From Ziziphus jujuba (taxonomy: Eukaryota; Streptophyta; Magnoliopsida; Rosales; Rhamnaceae), in NCBI RefSeq assembly GCF_031755915.1, contig NC_083387.1:19179001-19243000 (forward strand): a stretch of 64,000 bases of DNA, given 5' to 3'. Below the pieces are notes generated by a model. That model searched no databases and was not told the origin of the DNA. It worked only from the letters and a program-made list of their open reading frames with translations. Positions 33,307 through 47,420 of this stretch are shown piece after piece. A program made the position numbers and the translations under genes. Each line of letters opens with the position of its first letter. The first letter of the stretch is position 1.

Positions 33307-36300
33307 TCACTGGAACAGATACGGGTACTGCTCACGCATCTGTGCTTCGGGTTCCCACGTTGCTTCCTCGACCAAGTGGTTCCGCCATAAGACCTTAACT
33401 AGAGGAATAGTCTTGTTGCGTAGCGTGCGTTCCTCGCGATCCAAAATCTGTACTGGCTGCTCCACATACGAAAGATCTTCCCTTATCTCTATATCCGGAC
33501 TCTCGAGTACGTGCGAAGGGTCTGCAATATACTTCCGTAGCATCGACACATGAAACACGTTGTGTACTCGAGCTAGCTCTTCCGGTAACGCCAACCTATA
33601 CGCCACTGGGCCAATCCTCTCCGTAACCTTGTAAGGCCCAATATAACGAGGACCCAACTTACCTCGTCGTCCAAAACGTACTACTCCTTTCCATGGAGAT
33701 AGTTTTAGGAATACCCAATCTCCTACCTCGAATTCCAAATCCTTTCTACGCACATCGGCGTAACTCTTCTGTCTATCTTGGGCAACCTTCAATCGATCCC
33801 TAACGATCTTCACCTTGTCCAAGGTCATCCTTAAATACTCAGATCCGACCGCATTAGTTGTTGCAAGGAGCCTCTCTTCTCCTACCTCACTCCAACACAA
33901 AGGTGTCCGACACTGCCTCCCATATAAAGCTTCATACGGGGACATTCCAGTACTCGCTTGATAACTGTTGTTGTAGACAAACTCTATCAGTGGCAGTTGT
34001 TCATCCCAGCTACCGCTAAATTGCATAATGCAAGACCTTAGCATGTCTTCTAATGTCTGGATTGTGCTCTCTGCTTGTCCATCAGATTGTGGGTGAAAAG
34101 CGGTGCTGTAGTTAAGTCTTGCTCCTAGTGCATCAGCCAACTTCCGCCATAGTCGTGAAGTAAAGCGCGGATCTCGATCGGAGACGATGGCTAACGGTAC
34201 TCCATGAAGACTTACAATGCGTTGCACGAATAACTGGGCTAACTTCTCGGGCGAAAAACGTTCTCGTACCGGTAGGAAGTGTGCCGACTTGGTGAGACGA
34301 TCAATGATTACCCAAATGCCGTCGTACCTTCTAGGTGTGGAAGGAAGCTTGAATACGAAGTCCATGTTGAGTTCTTCCCACTTCCACACGGGAATCGGTA
34401 AAGGTTGGAGTAGTCCCGAAGGCTTCTGTCTTTCTGCTTTCACTTGTTGACAAATCAAACACTTTGATACAAAGTCTGCCACTTCTCTCTTCATACCAAT
34501 CCACCAATAATACTTAACAAGCGTCCGATACATCTTGGTACTCCCAGGATGCATCGCATACATCGAGCTATGCGCCTCCTCCAAAATCTCCTTCTTGAGT
34601 CCTGGGATATCCGGAACGCAAAGTCGTCCTTTATACACGAGGGCTCCATCCCTCCTTATGGAAAATTCCGGATCAAGACCTTCTTGTACCTTGCCCTTAA
34701 TTGTCCTCAACTTAGGATCTTCCATTTGGGTCTCTACTATACGATCCACCAACACCGGTCGTACCTGGAAGCTAGCCATGAGAACTCCTGAAGGATGCAT
34801 ATGCATTAACACCCCCATCTTCTTCAACTCCACCATGAGAGGTAGTTGGATGACTTGGATGTGAGCAAGGGATCCAGTAGCCTTCCTACTCAAAGCATCT
34901 GCCACTACATTCGCCTTACCCGGGTGATAGTCAATCACACAGTCGTAATCCTTTAACAACTCCATCCATCGCCTTTGCCTCATATTTAACTCCTTCTGAG
35001 TGAAAATATACTTGAGGCTCTTGTGGTCGGTATAGATTTGGCACGTGGCCCCATACAAGTAGTGCCTCCACTTCTTTAGAGCAAAGACTACCGCCGCCAA
35101 TTCTAAGTCGTGCGTAGGGTAATTCTGTTCGTGCTGCTTCAATTGCCGAGATGCATACGCTACCACCCTTTGATTCTGCATTAGCACGCAACCCAACCCT
35201 TGATGGGATGCATCACAATAAACCTCAAAACCTTCATTCCCATCAGGTAAAGTTAAAACAGGTGCGGATGTCAACTTTTGCTTCAACTCCTGAAAACTCT
35301 GTTCACACCTGTCCGTACAACTAAATTCAACATTCTTTCGGGTCAATCTATGAAGCGGCCCGGCAATCCTTGAAAACCCTTCAATAAAACGACGGTAGTA
35401 ACCCGCTAATCCAAGAAAACTTCGTACCTCCCTCACAGTGGTAGGGCGCTCCCAACTCAACACTGCCTTTACCTTATCAGGGTCCACATAGATACCTTCT
35501 GCCGACACGATATGTCCGAGAAAACCCACTTGATTCAACCAGAATTCACACTTGTCGAATTTAGCATATAGCTGATGCTGCCTTAGAGTTTGGAGCACTC
35601 TCTTCAAATGCCTCACGTGCTCTTCTTGGCTCCTTGAATAGATCAGAATGTCATCGATAAATACAATGACAAAATGATCCAAGTACGGACGAAACACCCT
35701 ATTCATCAAGTCCATGAAAGCTGCTGGGGCATTGGTGAGTCCGAACGACATCACTAGGAATTCATAATGTCCGTACCTCGTCCTAAAGGCAGTCTTAGGA
35801 ATGTCCGACTCTCGGATCCTTAACTGATGGTATCCCGACCTCAAGTCGATCTTGGAGAACACCTTGGCACCTTGGAGTTGGTCGAATAGATCATCTATCC
35901 TTGGCAACGGATAGCGATTAGGAATGGTGACCTTATTAAGTTGTTGGTAGTCTATACACAGCCTTAGACTACCATCCTTTTTCTTTACAAACAAAACTGG
36001 GGCTCCCCACGGCGATATACTTGGTCTAATAAACCCCTTATCTACCAAATCTTGCAACTGGACCTTTAGCTCCCTTAACTCCGCTGGAGCCATCCGATAC
36101 GGTGGTAGAGAAATAGGCACGGTGCCTGGAATCAATTCAATGGGAAAGTCAACTTCCCTTTCCGGAGGCAATCCTGGTAACTCCTCAGGAAACACGTCCG
36201 GGAAATCCCTCACAACGGGCATGTCTTCCAACCTGACCCCACTTACTCGGGTATCTATCACATGAGCCAAATACCCCTGGCAACCTTTATTCAGTAGCTT

Positions 36301-37752
36301 CTTGGCGGTAAGGGTAGATATCAACCTCGGTAAGGGCCTTCCAACTCCTCCACGGAATACTACTTCTGGCAACCCTGGCCTCCTGAATGTAACTTCCTTG
36401 CTGAAACAGTCTACAGATGCATGGTTCCTTGCCAACCAATCCATGCCCAAAATTACATCAAGTCCGGACAGATCCAACAGGATCAAGTCCGCCTCCATCA
36501 CTTGATCTTCGATGCAGAAGAAACATTCCTTGATTAACTGGCTAGGCCACAAGGATTCTCCTGCAGGAGTGGCTATCTCTACTAGACATTCTAAAGGAGT
36601 AGGGGTCATACCGACCCGAGTGACGAATTCCTTGGAGATGAATGAATGTGTTGCTCCCGGGTCTATAAGTACTAATGCATCATTACCAAATATATTCAAC
36701 GTACCTGCCACGACGTCCGGTGTAGCTAGGGCCTCCTGCTGCGTCATCGCAAACACTCGACCCTGCCCTGTCTGCTGGGGCCTCCGTCCTCTACCCCTGC
36801 TCGGTCCAACAGGCTGTGGGACTGATCCCGATGAACCTCCTACTGCATAACTCCCTCGGGAACTCTGACCCCGCGACCCACTGGCCTGATGTGATGGTGG
36901 GCTCGCCCCTAACACTCCCGCCTCTCCATAAGGGCAATTTCTCTTAATATGTCCCGCCTGCCCACACTGAAAGCACACACCCTCAAACTGGCAAATCCCA
37001 TGGTGTGCTCTATTGCAACGTCTGCAGAATGGCTTGGGGCTAAACCCAGAGTGCTGATATGAGCTCGTGCCGCCGCTGATGGAATGGCGCGCTGGTTGGG
37101 GCATACGATAGCCGCCTCTCCTCTGAAATCTGCCTCGAGGGCTGAACCCACCACTGTCTGAGCCTGAACTATGACTCTTCTTAGATGCCCCCTGTCGAGG
37201 TACCCCGCTATACGAACCTTCGAACGGTCTGCGCCTCGAGGGTCTGTGTATCTCCGCCTGTCTCTCTAGCTCGAGCGCTGCATCCCTGGCGGACTGATAG
37301 GTGGGGTGTACTGACCCAGAAAGGGTGTAGCCGATGCTCTCGTTCAACCCGTCTATGAACCTCACCTTCTTCGCGTGATCGTCGGGAATCAAGTGCATGC
37401 AGAACTCTGACAGCTCCCGGAACCTCCTCTCGTACTCTGTCACCGTCATGTTTCCCTGGCGCAGTCCCTCGAACTCTCTCCTTCTCGCCTCACGGTAGGC
37501 AGGAGGACAGAACTCAGTAGAGAAGGCAATCTTGAACTGGTCCCACGTATGCCTTCTGCGGGTCTTCTCCATTTGCCACCACTTCCGGGCGTCTCCCTCT
37601 AACATGAACCCAGAAATCCTCACCATATCCTCATCGGGGCACTGCATCCCCTCTTCCAAGATTTTCTCCATGCTGGATAGCCACTTCAAGGCTGCAGCTG
37701 GGCCTTGGCTTCCATCGAACTCCACGGCTCCTAAACGTCGAGCCTGATCCAC
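33307..37752 (-). CDS. Gag-pol-chromodomain polyprotein of the Tekay-like element
   Basis: One open frame of 1,481 codons. Approximate positions counted from 37752: gag core 20-160 ([17 protein letters not shown]); CCHC knuckle 258-272 ([14 protein letters not shown]); protease near 362 ([15 protein letters not shown] in place of DSG/DTG); RT with FIDDIL near 697; RNase H (YCDASHQG) near 844; integrase zinc finger near 1069 and acids D (NMDFV, 1130), D (VSDRD, 1189) and E (GQAES, 1225); chromodomain 1425-1481 ([19 protein letters not shown]). The natural start is probably the ATG at 37879-37881 (MSRRDTRRTRERS). In that case a TGA at 37822-37824, codon 20, interrupts this copy. All catalytic motifs appear intact. 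Confidence 0.93.
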   Translation of the reverse strand: MDQARRLGAVEFDGSQGPAAALKWLSSMEKILEEGMQCPDEDMVRISGFMLEGDARKWWQMEKTRRRHTWDQFKIAFSTEFCPPAYREARRREFEGLRQGNMTVTEYERRFRELSEFCMHLIPDDHAKKVRFIDGLNESIGYTLSGSVHPTYQSARDAALELERQAEIHRPSRRRPFEGSYSGVPRQGASKKSHSSGSDSGGFSPRGRFQRRGGYRMPQPARHSISGGTSSYQHSGFSPKPFCRRCNRAHHGICQFEGVCFQCGQAGHIKRNCPYGEAGVLGASPPSHQASGSRGQSSRGSYAVGGSSGSVPQPVGPSRGRGRRPQQTGQGRVFAMTQQEALATPDVVAGTLNIFGNDALVLIDPGATHSFISKEFVTRVGMTPTPLECLVEIATPAGESLWPSQLIKECFFCIEDQVMEADLILLDLSGLDVILGMDWLARNHASVDCFSKEVTFRRPGLPEVVFRGGVGRPLPRLISTLTAKKLLNKGCQGYLAHVIDTRVSGVRLEDMPVVRDFPDVFPEELPGLPPEREVDFPIELIPGTVPISLPPYRMAPAELRELKVQLQDLVDKGFIRPSISPWGAPVLFVKKKDGSLRLCIDYQQLNKVTIPNRYPLPRIDDLFDQLQGAKVFSKIDLRSGYHQLRIRESDIPKTAFRTRYGHYEFLVMSFGLTNAPAAFMDLMNRVFRPYLDHFVIVFIDDILIYSRSQEEHVRHLKRVLQTLRQHQLYAKFDKCEFWLNQVGFLGHIVSAEGIYVDPDKVKAVLSWERPTTVREVRSFLGLAGYYRRFIEGFSRIAGPLHRLTRKNVEFSCTDRCEQSFQELKQKLTSAPVLTLPDGNEGFEVYCDASHQGLGCVLMQNQRVVAYASRQLKQHEQNYPTHDLELAAVVFALKKWRHYLYGATCQIYTDHKSLKYIFTQKELNMRQRRWMELLKDYDCVIDYHPGKANVVADALSRKATGSLAHIQVIQLPLMVELKKMGVLMHMHPSGVLMASFQVRPVLVDRIVETQMEDPKLRTIKGKVQEGLDPEFSIRRDGALVYKGRLCVPDIPGLKKEILEEAHSSMYAMHPGSTKMYRTLVKYYWWIGMKREVADFVSKCLICQQVKAERQKPSGLLQPLPIPVWKWEELNMDFVFKLPSTPRRYDGIWVIIDRLTKSAHFLPVRERFSPEKLAQLFVQRIVSLHGVPLAIVSDRDPRFTSRLWRKLADALGARLNYSTAFHPQSDGQAESTIQTLEDMLRSCIMQFSGSWDEQLPLIEFVYNNSYQASTGMSPYEALYGRQCRTPLCWSEVGEERLLATTNAVGSEYLRMTLDKVKIVRDRLKVAQDRQKSYADVRRKDLEFEVGDWVFLKLSPWKGVVRFGRRGKLGPRYIGPYKVTERIGPVAYRLALPEELARVHNVFHVSMLRKYIADPSHVLESPDIEIREDLSYVEQPVQILDREERTLRNKTIPLVKVLWRNHLVEEATWEPEAQMREQYPYLFQ

Positions 37753-38009
37753 GTATCGGTTACTAGAGCTTGAACCTCCTAAGGCTCTAGTTAGCTGAGA
37801 GACCAGATCTCTAAGGCTTGATCAACTCCCGGAACTCTCAGCCGAGCGTTCCCGAGTTCTACGTGTGTCCCGCCGACTCATCGTAGTCGATTACTGAAGA
37901 AACAAACAAGAGTTTAGAAACAGGGACACTTAAGCACGATTACAAAAGGAAGGAATTTACGGATGGGCTGTACAGCAATGCACAGTCCCTTAGGATTACA
38001 AGAACCTAT

Positions 38010-38021
38010 GCTCTGATACCA
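38010..38021 (-). other. Primer binding site (initiator Met tRNA), Tekay-like element
   Basis: On the minus strand TGGTATCAGAGC follows the 5' LTR after two bases. This is an exact 12-base match to the classical plant initiator-Met-tRNA primer site. Confidence 0.92.
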
Positions 38022-38023
38022 AC

Positions 38024-41000
38024 TGTTAGGACCCGTCCAAAGTTCCCCACCGGAACCCTAGACAAGCCCTGATCCCAGGGAAACCCTACCGGACCCTTCT
38101 GTGGAAGATCCGGCAGAACCTCCCCTAAGGGATGGACTTACCACAAAATTTCCTGCACGGAAAACACACTTCTATAATTGTTCCCTTATTCCTCCCACAG
38201 TACTACGAACTGGTTCCACAAATTGCAGCACTCCAAAATAAAAATACAGTAATCCAGTGCAATACAAATACATAAGTGTCCCATACAGTATACAGAGCTT
38301 TATGAAGTACTACAAAATACAGAATACAGCAAAAGTGAAAGAAATATTACAACTGCAGTAAAAGAAGAACAAGGTACTGCACGAACAAATACAGCGAGGA
38401 AGATCGAGTCCGCTCCGAGTGAACACCGACAACCTGGTACCTAGAGGAACGGAATTTAAGAGTGTGAGATGCTAATCATCTCAGTGAGCGACCCTACTAC
38501 TCTACACTATCATACCACGGTAATAGGTATATAAATAATAATTATTTGGAAATAATAATGTCTCTCAAAACCCTTACAATTCTCTCAGTTGGAAAGGTTC
38601 CCCTTTTAAAACATTTTCACAAAACCCTTTATTCATATTTCCCGAAAACCAAGACATCAATTAAATACCAGAACAGTAATATTATATTTTTAATTCCAAT
38701 ACAGTTTCCAAACATTTTATTTTTAAAACACAGTTCTGAAAATCATTTGATGCACCCACTATATACCAGTGGCGCCAACAGTACCCAGCGTCCCAAGGTA
38801 CCGCCAGACAGGAGGTTATAGAAAGAAACCGGCATACGGTCGCGTGGCGTCCCACTGCGCCGCTGCTAACCTGGTGTCCCGGCCAAAGGGGGGTGGCCGC
38901 CCTCTCCGATGGCATCCACAGGACACCCTCATAATATCAACCGCGCGCTACTCACACCCACCTGCGCGCTAATCACAACCGTGTGCACACTAACCATATC
39001 ACATATACCATATCACATAATCAGAACACCAGTACGTGCACGGTGCATCTAAAAATTATAAAATCCATAAATTTAAATCATAAAACAAATTTCACATTTT
39101 TCATAAGCATAGCGGGCATAATCCATCCGCTCGAACCGGGAAATTCTCCACAATTTCCTTATAATCCATACCATAAATTCCATTATTTTCAAATCCACCA
39201 ACTCCCAAATCCATCAATTCAAATATCCACATTTTTTTTTTCCAAGCATAAATAATTTCTCGAAATATCATAATCAAATCCCATAATATTTTATGGGCAT
39301 ATTTCATAAAAATTGAAATCACCAACATAACCAAATATTTTCCTTGAAATATTTGAAAATCAAATCGTGCCCAATTTACCATTAAAACCACACCAATTTC
39401 AAAATCCTCAAAACCATAAAATAATTCCACACGGCATAAATTTGTAGAATTCGCATTTTCTTAAATCCAATAAATTCATAAATAATTCTACAATAAATCC
39501 AATAAATATTTGGCACATAGAAATTAAATTCCAAATATTTAATTCACACATAATATATTCATCAATTAAATTCCCCAAAATTAATTTGAAGGTGGGTCAC
39601 TCACCTTGTGCACGTATCTCAATCACGATCCTCCGCAGGATCGACTCCGCTACTTGCACGTGCACCTAAAACATCCACAGTACCAAAACCACAAATATTA
39701 ATATTTTATTCGGGTAATCCCCAAATGGGTACCCGGGGAGCGAACACCAAACGATAACTAAAATTTACGAATTATATACCGAATCGAAGCTCGAGTGATG
39801 CTAATCACAGATCCGGTCTTAATTTCCGATGATCGTACCCGACGGGGTCGGAATTTTATCGGGAAGCTTTTCGGGTTTCGGCTCCGCAATTCTCCCAAAC
39901 CGTCGCGAATTGGTGGAAACGGAAGTCGGATTTGGGTTCAGGAGGTCGAACACTGCGGACTGGAGCTGGCCGGAATTTTTGGGGTACTCGCCGGAACAGT
40001 ACTTTCCGGCGGGCCGCCACGTCACCGGCAACCGTTGCCGGAACAGTAATTTCCGACGGTGGCCGTTTGCTGTGAAATTTTGCAGATTTGTAGATCGTGA
40101 GGAGAGCAATCCAACGGGACCGACGGTGAGCAAAACGGAGGTCGGACGGCGGAGAAATCACCGTTTGAAGATTTTCGACCCCTCGCCGGAAAACGCTCCG
40201 ATCCCGGCGCGTCGGTGGTCCGATGGTCGTGATTTTTGGTGGGTAGGCCGGACTTGAGGAGAGGATCAAGGCTGTCAGGCGCGTGTGGCCGGAAAATGGC
40301 CGGAACAGTGCCGATTCGCGGTGGCCGGCGGTGGAGGGGAAAAATCGCCGCCAAACTTCGGACGTCCGATCCGGGCGCGTCCGGCGGCCGTTCGCCGTGA
40401 AATTTGGAGGTTTTGCCGGAAATGAGGTGGGCAATCTGGCTGGCCGGCGCGTGTACAGTAACTAGGCCGGAAAAACGTGAAAATGACCGGCGGCCGGCGG
40501 GTCCTCTTTCTCTCTTTCTCTCTCCTCTCTCTCTTTCTCTCTCTTCTCTCTCTTTCTCTCTCTTCCCCGAGAGTTTTTCAAAATTAAAACCCTGCGTGAC
40601 ACTGTTCATGCCACGTGGACCACTCAGAAGCTGACACGTGGCATTTCACTGTTCACGACCCAAAAACATTAAAATAATACGGTATCCGGTAAACTTCAAA
40701 CGTCCATAACTTTTTAACCGGATGTCCGATTTAAGCGTGCCGCTAGTCTATGAACTCGTATCGACGAGTACTTTACAACCATACAAGAGTCAACTCACAA
40801 TTACATCACAAGAAAAAGTCAACTCCCGGCACCTTTTAGACAGTTTACACTTCAACTTGTTTTGCCCATAACTTTCAAACCGTAGCTCCGTTTTCGACGT
40901 GCTACTAGTCTACGAACTCAGGGCGTCATGCACTTCGCCACGGTACCCTGGTCAACTCGAAATTCCCACCGAGTCAAAAAGTCAACTTTGACCCCTTCGG

Positions 41001-41068
41001 TCAACGGTCAACGGTCAACCTCGGTCAACGTGCATGGATTCCGGTGCGATTCGGGACGGGGTGTTACA
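38024..41068 (-). repeat. 5' LTR of the Tekay-like element
   Basis: On the + strand it reads TGTTAGGACCCGTCC ... GGGGTGTTACA, 3,045 bp. It is nearly identical to the 3' LTR. The extra 47 bp lies between two copies of CCGGAACAGTA near 39990-40045. The stem-loop arms are at 39608-39615 and 39658-39665. As the upstream LTR it should hold the promoter for element RNA, though no TATA box was assigned. Confidence 0.93.
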
Positions 41069-41212
41069 TACATGTATATTTATATGTATATATACACACA
41101 CAAAATCTCTCAACAAATATATATATATATATATATCCATATACTCACAATATATGTATACACTTACACCGATATATACGCATAATATATTTATTTACAA
41201 ACATACATACAT

Positions 41213-41243
<31 letters not shown>

Positions 41244-43807
41244 AACATATATATTTACAATTTGACAAAATTTTCACATTAAACACAAAAATTTACTCAA
41301 AAATGAAAAGTTTCCAAATATACCACCATAATTCACAAATAAAGTACCAATGGAAAGCTATGAGGATGAGGAACACATAACTAAACTCCATTTAGTTCAA
41401 CATCGTTGATGGTGGTCGGAATTTCCATCGGAAGCCGCTGCCAAACTCAACCTCTTTGTACGCCAGAAACGAGCTCAAATTGAGCTAAATGGAGGTCACC
41501 ATTAGCTTTGGGAGGTCATAATTAGGGAGAAAGTATAGAAACTTGACTGGAAATGGCTAGAATCTGGTGATTGGACGGTAAGGTCATTGTCAGCTTCCAT
41601 AGCCATTTTCCAACTATGCTTGACCGTACTGGTGAACAGGAACCGCAACGAGGTCACCAGCATGATGAGTAGTCTGTTGATGGTGGCGGTGAGAAGTGGG
41701 TCTACCAAAATCATGATGATTTCCCCATGAAGGTTGCTGCCATGCAAGGTGGGGAGAAGACTGAGCCCCTCTTTGTTAGGCCGGAGAAGAAGAAGAGGGA
41801 AAAGAAAAGATAAATAAAAAAAATAAAAGAATAAAAAGAAGAAAAGAAGAAAAACAAAAAAGAAAAGGACATGTGGCCAAGTCCAATTGCAACACATGCC
41901 ACGTGTTAAACGGTGACATGTGGCACCAGTTAAATTTATTTTTAAACACTACCTTTTTCACTATTATATAAAAACTACCTCAAAAAACTAGTAAAAGTAA
42001 AACAATTATAAACTTTGCAGACCCATATCTTTCAAATTAAGCATACTACTTGTTTACGGATTCATATCGACAAGCATTATCACATGGTACATAAATCAAA
42101 ATCAAAATCTCCAAAACTAAAAAATCAACCTCAGGATCACCGATTAGTCTGGACCGCCTATTGTTATAATCATAACTTTCTAGTCTTAGCTCCAATTTTG
42201 GCGTACCACTGTACTTTGCCACAATGCCTCAGGCAAAGAGAAATTCCTCTTGAAGTAGAAAGTCAACCATGGGATCCACTTGGTCAATCTTGATCAATCT
42301 TGGTCAAACTAATAAAAAATTCAAATTCGAAGTGTTTTCTCAAGTCATGGTGTTACATTTTTAATGGTTTCAAATTCTAATGAATTCATAATGAACTTGT
42401 GAATATTGGTATTAAAATATTTTGGTAATTAAATCGATATTTTAGCTCTTTCGAAAAATAATTGATTTTGAAAAAAGGGATTAAAAATTATATATTTTTA
42501 AGCATATTTAAATGTTTTATATTTTTTTATTGCTTAAAAATAGTTTATGGTGATATATATTTCACTATCGTATTTACATTTTGGTATGAAATGATGATTT
42601 AAAATTTTTGAAATATTTAAATAAATGGTTGGATTTGAATATTAAATTATACATTATGGTATAGTATTGTTTGGAAAAGTATATTCTTACGAAGATTGTT
42701 TTATGAGTATTGTACTATTATATTTAATTGGTATACCATATAACAATAGAGCTTCTGTTCAGTATTATATTATTGCGTGCAGTTTGCTTAGATTTTTGTG
42801 GCATGCTAAAAGTCATGAGGTGGGTTCATCATACAGGTTTGTACACTAAAGGTCGTGAAATGGGTTTATCCCACAGGTTTGTATTACTACCTTTAAGACA
42901 CTAAGAGTTATGAGATGGATTCATCCCACAGGTTCCATTTATATTATTGCCCGATGGTGTTCCAAGGCGCTGTACACCACTTGACAACGCAAGGTGTATC
43001 TCATGGTACATTGTTTATGTTTCTAAGTGTATTGTTGGTTTTTTGCTAATTATGGTTTTGATGCATTTTCATAATTATTTTGTGAAATTATGTTTATATT
43101 ATTTTATCCTCAATATTTATATTATGATTGAGCCTGTTTACAATATTTTGAATGGACATTAATTTGTAATATTTAAGCATCAATTTTATGATATTGATTT
43201 GGGTACAAGTTTGGATTTGTGAAATGATTTTTAAATGAGAAAACTTTCAAATGAGTAGAACAAAAAGTCTTAACAGAAAGATATACACAAATAAAATATT
43301 ATTTTTTTATCATACCATGTCATTCACTAAGATATATTTATCCCATATTTTATTTGTTTTTTGAAATTCGTTTCTTTAAATTCAGACAGTTAGATGACAG
43401 TTTACCTCATGCATTGCTTATTGTTCCATCTTTTTCACAGCAGCAATTTTTATCTTTTCCTATTCATCTTTATTTTCCTAGACTTATTCACATCAGTTGC
43501 AATACAAGATTTTATACATACTCTTAAAATGCTATCACCTAAATTGTAGACAAAGTAATAACCCTATTATGTATATGTAGAAATGGCATGTAGTATAATA
43601 GGCTATAACTATTGATGACAGTTGTGGATTGCATACTATTGTGGCTCTATCTTTATATATTGAGGTATTGTTTGATAATAGCATGTGTTTATTTATCCGT
43701 AGTTTAAGTGAGGTTTCATTGGGTATTCTCTAGGGATTGCCCAATGGAATTTTCCTAGGCAAGACCGCCCGAAAATCTTAGAAGAGTTCCCTGGACGAGT
43801 CTTGTCA

Positions 43808-46800
43808 TCCCGTACCTGAGGGGGAGTATTTGAACTAATACAAGTTATTGTTTTTTGCAATTTAGTTTCTCACCTGAAGCTTTTTCTTAAGAGCTCAAAA
43901 CCAGCTTAATGTTGCCTACATTCTTCAAATGTTGCCTTCCAAAAAAAAATATTATTATCTGCAAAAAATAAATGAGAAACTCATAGACTTCTATTGGAAA
44001 CTTGAATGTCGCTAATATGCCCCACCATTCTAGCTTTCTCTAATAAAGAAGATAAACCCTCAGCACATATAAAAAATAAATATAGGGAGAAATGATCACC
44101 TTGTCAAAGACCTCGCTTAGGTTTGAAGTCATAATGAATCTTTCAATTCATTACAATAATATATGTACTGAAGAAATGCATCTCAAAATGAAAGTAGTCC
44201 ACTTCTCATCAAAACCTATCTTCTAGATCATGGCTTTCTTAGAACCCCATTCGAGACTATCATAGGCTTTATTCATGTCCAATTTTAAAGCTAGCAAATT
44301 ACTCTCCCACTTTTTTGACAATCCAGCATATGCATAACCTCTAAAGCCACCATAACATTATACATGATTCGCCTAGCGAGCACTCTAATCCTCTAAGATG
44401 ACCAAAGGAAATAATCTTGTAGAAGATATTACAAAGGTTAATAAGACGAAATTCAGTAACTAGATATGGATTTTTTAACCTTTGGAAATAAAGCAATTAA
44501 AATGTGATTCAAATTACTCAAACCACCATCATCATTGAAAATTTCTGAAAAGGCATCGGTAACAAGACCACCAATGATTACCAATATTTTTGAAAAATAG
44601 TGTAGTACCATCACAACCCAGAGCTTTTGAAGGATTCATCTGAAACAAACTTGTACGAACTTTTTCTGCAGTAAAAGGTCGACACAATCTAGATTTCATT
44701 TCACCATTAACACGACCCTGAACCCTACAGAAAATATCCTTATTACTAACTGAACCATCAGACTTAAATAAATTAAAAAAATAATCTATAAAAATCTGAG
44801 GAATAAAATCTTCTCTTGATTCCCAATCCCCTCTTGAGTTAGTAATCCCCGGGATCTAATTCCCTCTCCTTCGCGCAGAAGTATGATTGTAAAGATTTTT
44901 TGTATTTCTATCACCATACTAGAGACAATTAATCTGTGACCTTTGATGCCACATATATTCCTCTGCTCTAACAAATGATTCAAATCCATTTCAGTATTCG
45001 TTTAAAGCTGCAAATTAATCTGATTTGGAGGCTGATTTTCAAAAGTATCTAACACATGATATTCTCCTTTATTTTCTGCTAAATAGTTATTGTTGATGTT
45101 TTACCTTCTCGAGCAAACTAAGAAATACACTTTTCCAGCTCGTTAAGAACCCTTTCCAAACTTGAACCCGATGAAACAATATCCCATATCACATGAACCA
45201 TCTTTTCATGTCCCTCTACATTCATCCATATAGCTTCAAGGTGAACCCGCCGCCGCCTAGATCGAGCATAAGTAAGTTTATCCGGAACATCGAGAAAGAA
45301 CAATAAACCCTAATGATATTTGAAATGGAATTAACCAAATGCTTAATCTTGGCAAACAGAAATAATAACTGCAACAGAAACCTTTATCAAGATGAACATT
45401 ATTCTCATCCTCCCTACGATTATTCCTAGTATAGCGATTGCCTAAAAAAGAAATAGCTTTTAAAGAACAACAATCAATATATCTCCAGATCTACCAATTC
45501 GATTATTGCATCTAACTTTACCTCCCAATTTTTTCATGTTGAGATAACACCCCATTAAAGTCGCCAAGTACACATCAACCCATCTAATTAATTTTAGCAA
45601 GTCTTAATAATTCCCATGAATGTTCGTGCTGAGATGTACCAGGATTATCATAGAAGCCACTAAAATGAAACACGCCATTTAAAGGGTGTTTTATAACTGC
45701 ATCAACGTGACCAGTAAAAGAAGAACAAATAGAGACATCCACACTATCTTTCCAAAATAAAACCAACCCCCACTGAAACCAATCTGATTAACTCCGTAAC
45801 AACTCCCCATTCTTATACGAACTCGAATTCTTTTATGTTGATGAACAAGCAGCCTAGTCTCCATAAAAATATTACATCATGATCTTCTTCTTTGAGCATA
45901 TTTAATAACGCTCTTAGTGTTCATGGGTTACCAATCCCACAAACATTCCAGCTCAAGATTTTCATTGCTCATGGTAGGGTTAAACAGCAGTCCCCACCAC
46001 GTTACCTTGAAGAGTATCCAATTCCTAACCTTGTAAACATTTACTACTAGATCCAAAGCATCACAAACAGAACATTTGCCTTTCCTTTGTTGTATTGCTG
46101 TTATTGCGATTTGCATGCACTCTTCTAGCAATCCTCTTCCATAACCTAAGCTGAAAATTAACTACTTTACCCTTTTGAACTTGTTCCACAGTATCCTCTA
46201 TCCTCAAAATAGGAGGTTTACATGCAGTAATTCTTCCTACATCCTTAACTTATGTAGAAGATCTTTTACCTGCTATCTAAAAACTTTCCTAACCTACCTT
46301 ATCACTGGATTTCTCTTGAAACCGCACCTCATCCATTCAATCTGAACCGGAATCTCATGATGATAATATACATCTAAATTCATAATATCCCGTTGTCCAT
46401 TCTCCAAATCTCCTTGACCATCAGTTATCACTGGACTTCTGAACTTTCCAAATTACAGGTAAAGATGTCATCCCTAGGAACTTGGTTTTCAACCTTTTTT
46501 GTTATGACTCTTTTGTTCCCTGAACCTGTACCTGTAGCCCGTTTGTGAGAACTTGAGTAGAATTAGTAATATAAACACCAGCTTGCATCCATGATCCATA
46601 ATGGAAATCCTAATTATCCCTTTCAAAATCACAATCTTTTTGAATGTGACCAAGTCTCCTACAAAGAAAATAAAAGTCAGGTACAGGTTCATAAGAAAAC
46701 TCAACCCAGTATTCCTCTTCTTCCAATTTAATTTTCAAACCCCTTCAAAGAGGTATAGAAACATCAATGAATACCCGCATATACTTACCAACACAGAGCT

Positions 46801-47420
46801 GTCCTCGTCATTAATCAATTGAAACCAGATAACCTAACTTCTTGCCAATTAAGGTTCCAACTTAACTAATTATTCCAAACAGCAGCAAATTGGAGATTCG
46901 AACCTAAACTAGAACTTTCTATAAGAAAACTTTATCCGGTGAAGTCTAATTGTCAACATCTTCGAATAAGACAATGGCTTTATCAAAGTACCATGGTGAG
47001 CCCGCCACGACCTTTTGTTTATCTAAGAAAAGTTGAAAATTGAAACAAAAATATATCATCCTGAATTTCAATGAAACCAACTGGACAGGATGTTTTCCAC
47101 AAAGAATTCATGGTATCAATAAAAGCAATCTTATTGTATTTGTTTTCTGTATAAACTTGGACGAACAAACAATTTCGAAAGTCGTTCTCCATCAATCCTC
47201 GATGAGTTGAATTAATAATTAAAGTGTCGCACTCTTCCTCTATTAACGTAATCGTCAACAGGGTCTCGATTTCCTCCATACGAAAAAAATCATTGAACAA
47301 ACCCGCCCTCCACGTTGAGAAATGGGAAGACAAAAACCTCGTGAAAAAAGACGAGGAGAAAAATCCTAACAGGGCTCTAAAAGCGCGCAGGGACTTTGAA
47401 TTGTTATAGACTATATGCAT
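43808..47420 (-). pseudogene. 5' half of the L1-like LINE (ORF1, endonuclease, RT N-half)
   Basis: Minus strand. ORF1 (about 47280 down to 46500) opens MEEIETLLTITLIEEECDTL and has a DUF4283-like region, then a damaged zinc knuckle (FYFLCRRLGHIQKDC). The endonuclease begins near 45980 (KILSWNVCGIGNP) and includes WKDSVDVSICSSFTGHVDA and HFSGFYDNPGTSQ. RT follows with WHQRSQINCL, then YGDRNTKNLYNH; SKALGCDGTTLFF; ALEVMHMLDCQKSGR; and the active-site box FFADNN where FADD is expected, near 43945. It stops at 43808, where LTR L3 ends. Many stops are present. Confidence 0.82.

Larger units (their letters stand above)
30252..41068 (-). mobile_element. Complete young Ty3/gypsy chromovirus, Tekay-like
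   Basis: A 10.8-kb element with both LTRs (3,011 and 3,045 bp), a polypurine tract, one long polyprotein frame and a primer site, all in the expected order on the minus strand. TACA lies on both sides (30248-30251 and 41069-41072). A full 5-bp match is not seen, perhaps because the site is repetitive. The C-terminal chromodomain and long LTRs point to the Tekay/Del group. By eye the LTRs differ at about five bases besides three length changes, so insertion was very recent. Confidence 0.93.
27804..42357 (-). mobile_element. Tekay-like solo LTR L4 (minus), interrupted by the complete element
   Basis: On the + strand L4 starts TATTAGGACCCATCC (family end, reversed) and ends CATGGTGTTACA. Its own sequence is 27804-30251 plus 41069-42357, about 3.7 kb. 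Five T's flank it on both sides (27799-27803 and 42358-42362); this fits a 5-bp duplication but is low complexity. It carries expanded trinucleotide and dinucleotide repeats, and a degraded GC-rich leader (41400-41760) in reverse. L3 sequence continues on both sides. Confidence 0.75.
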
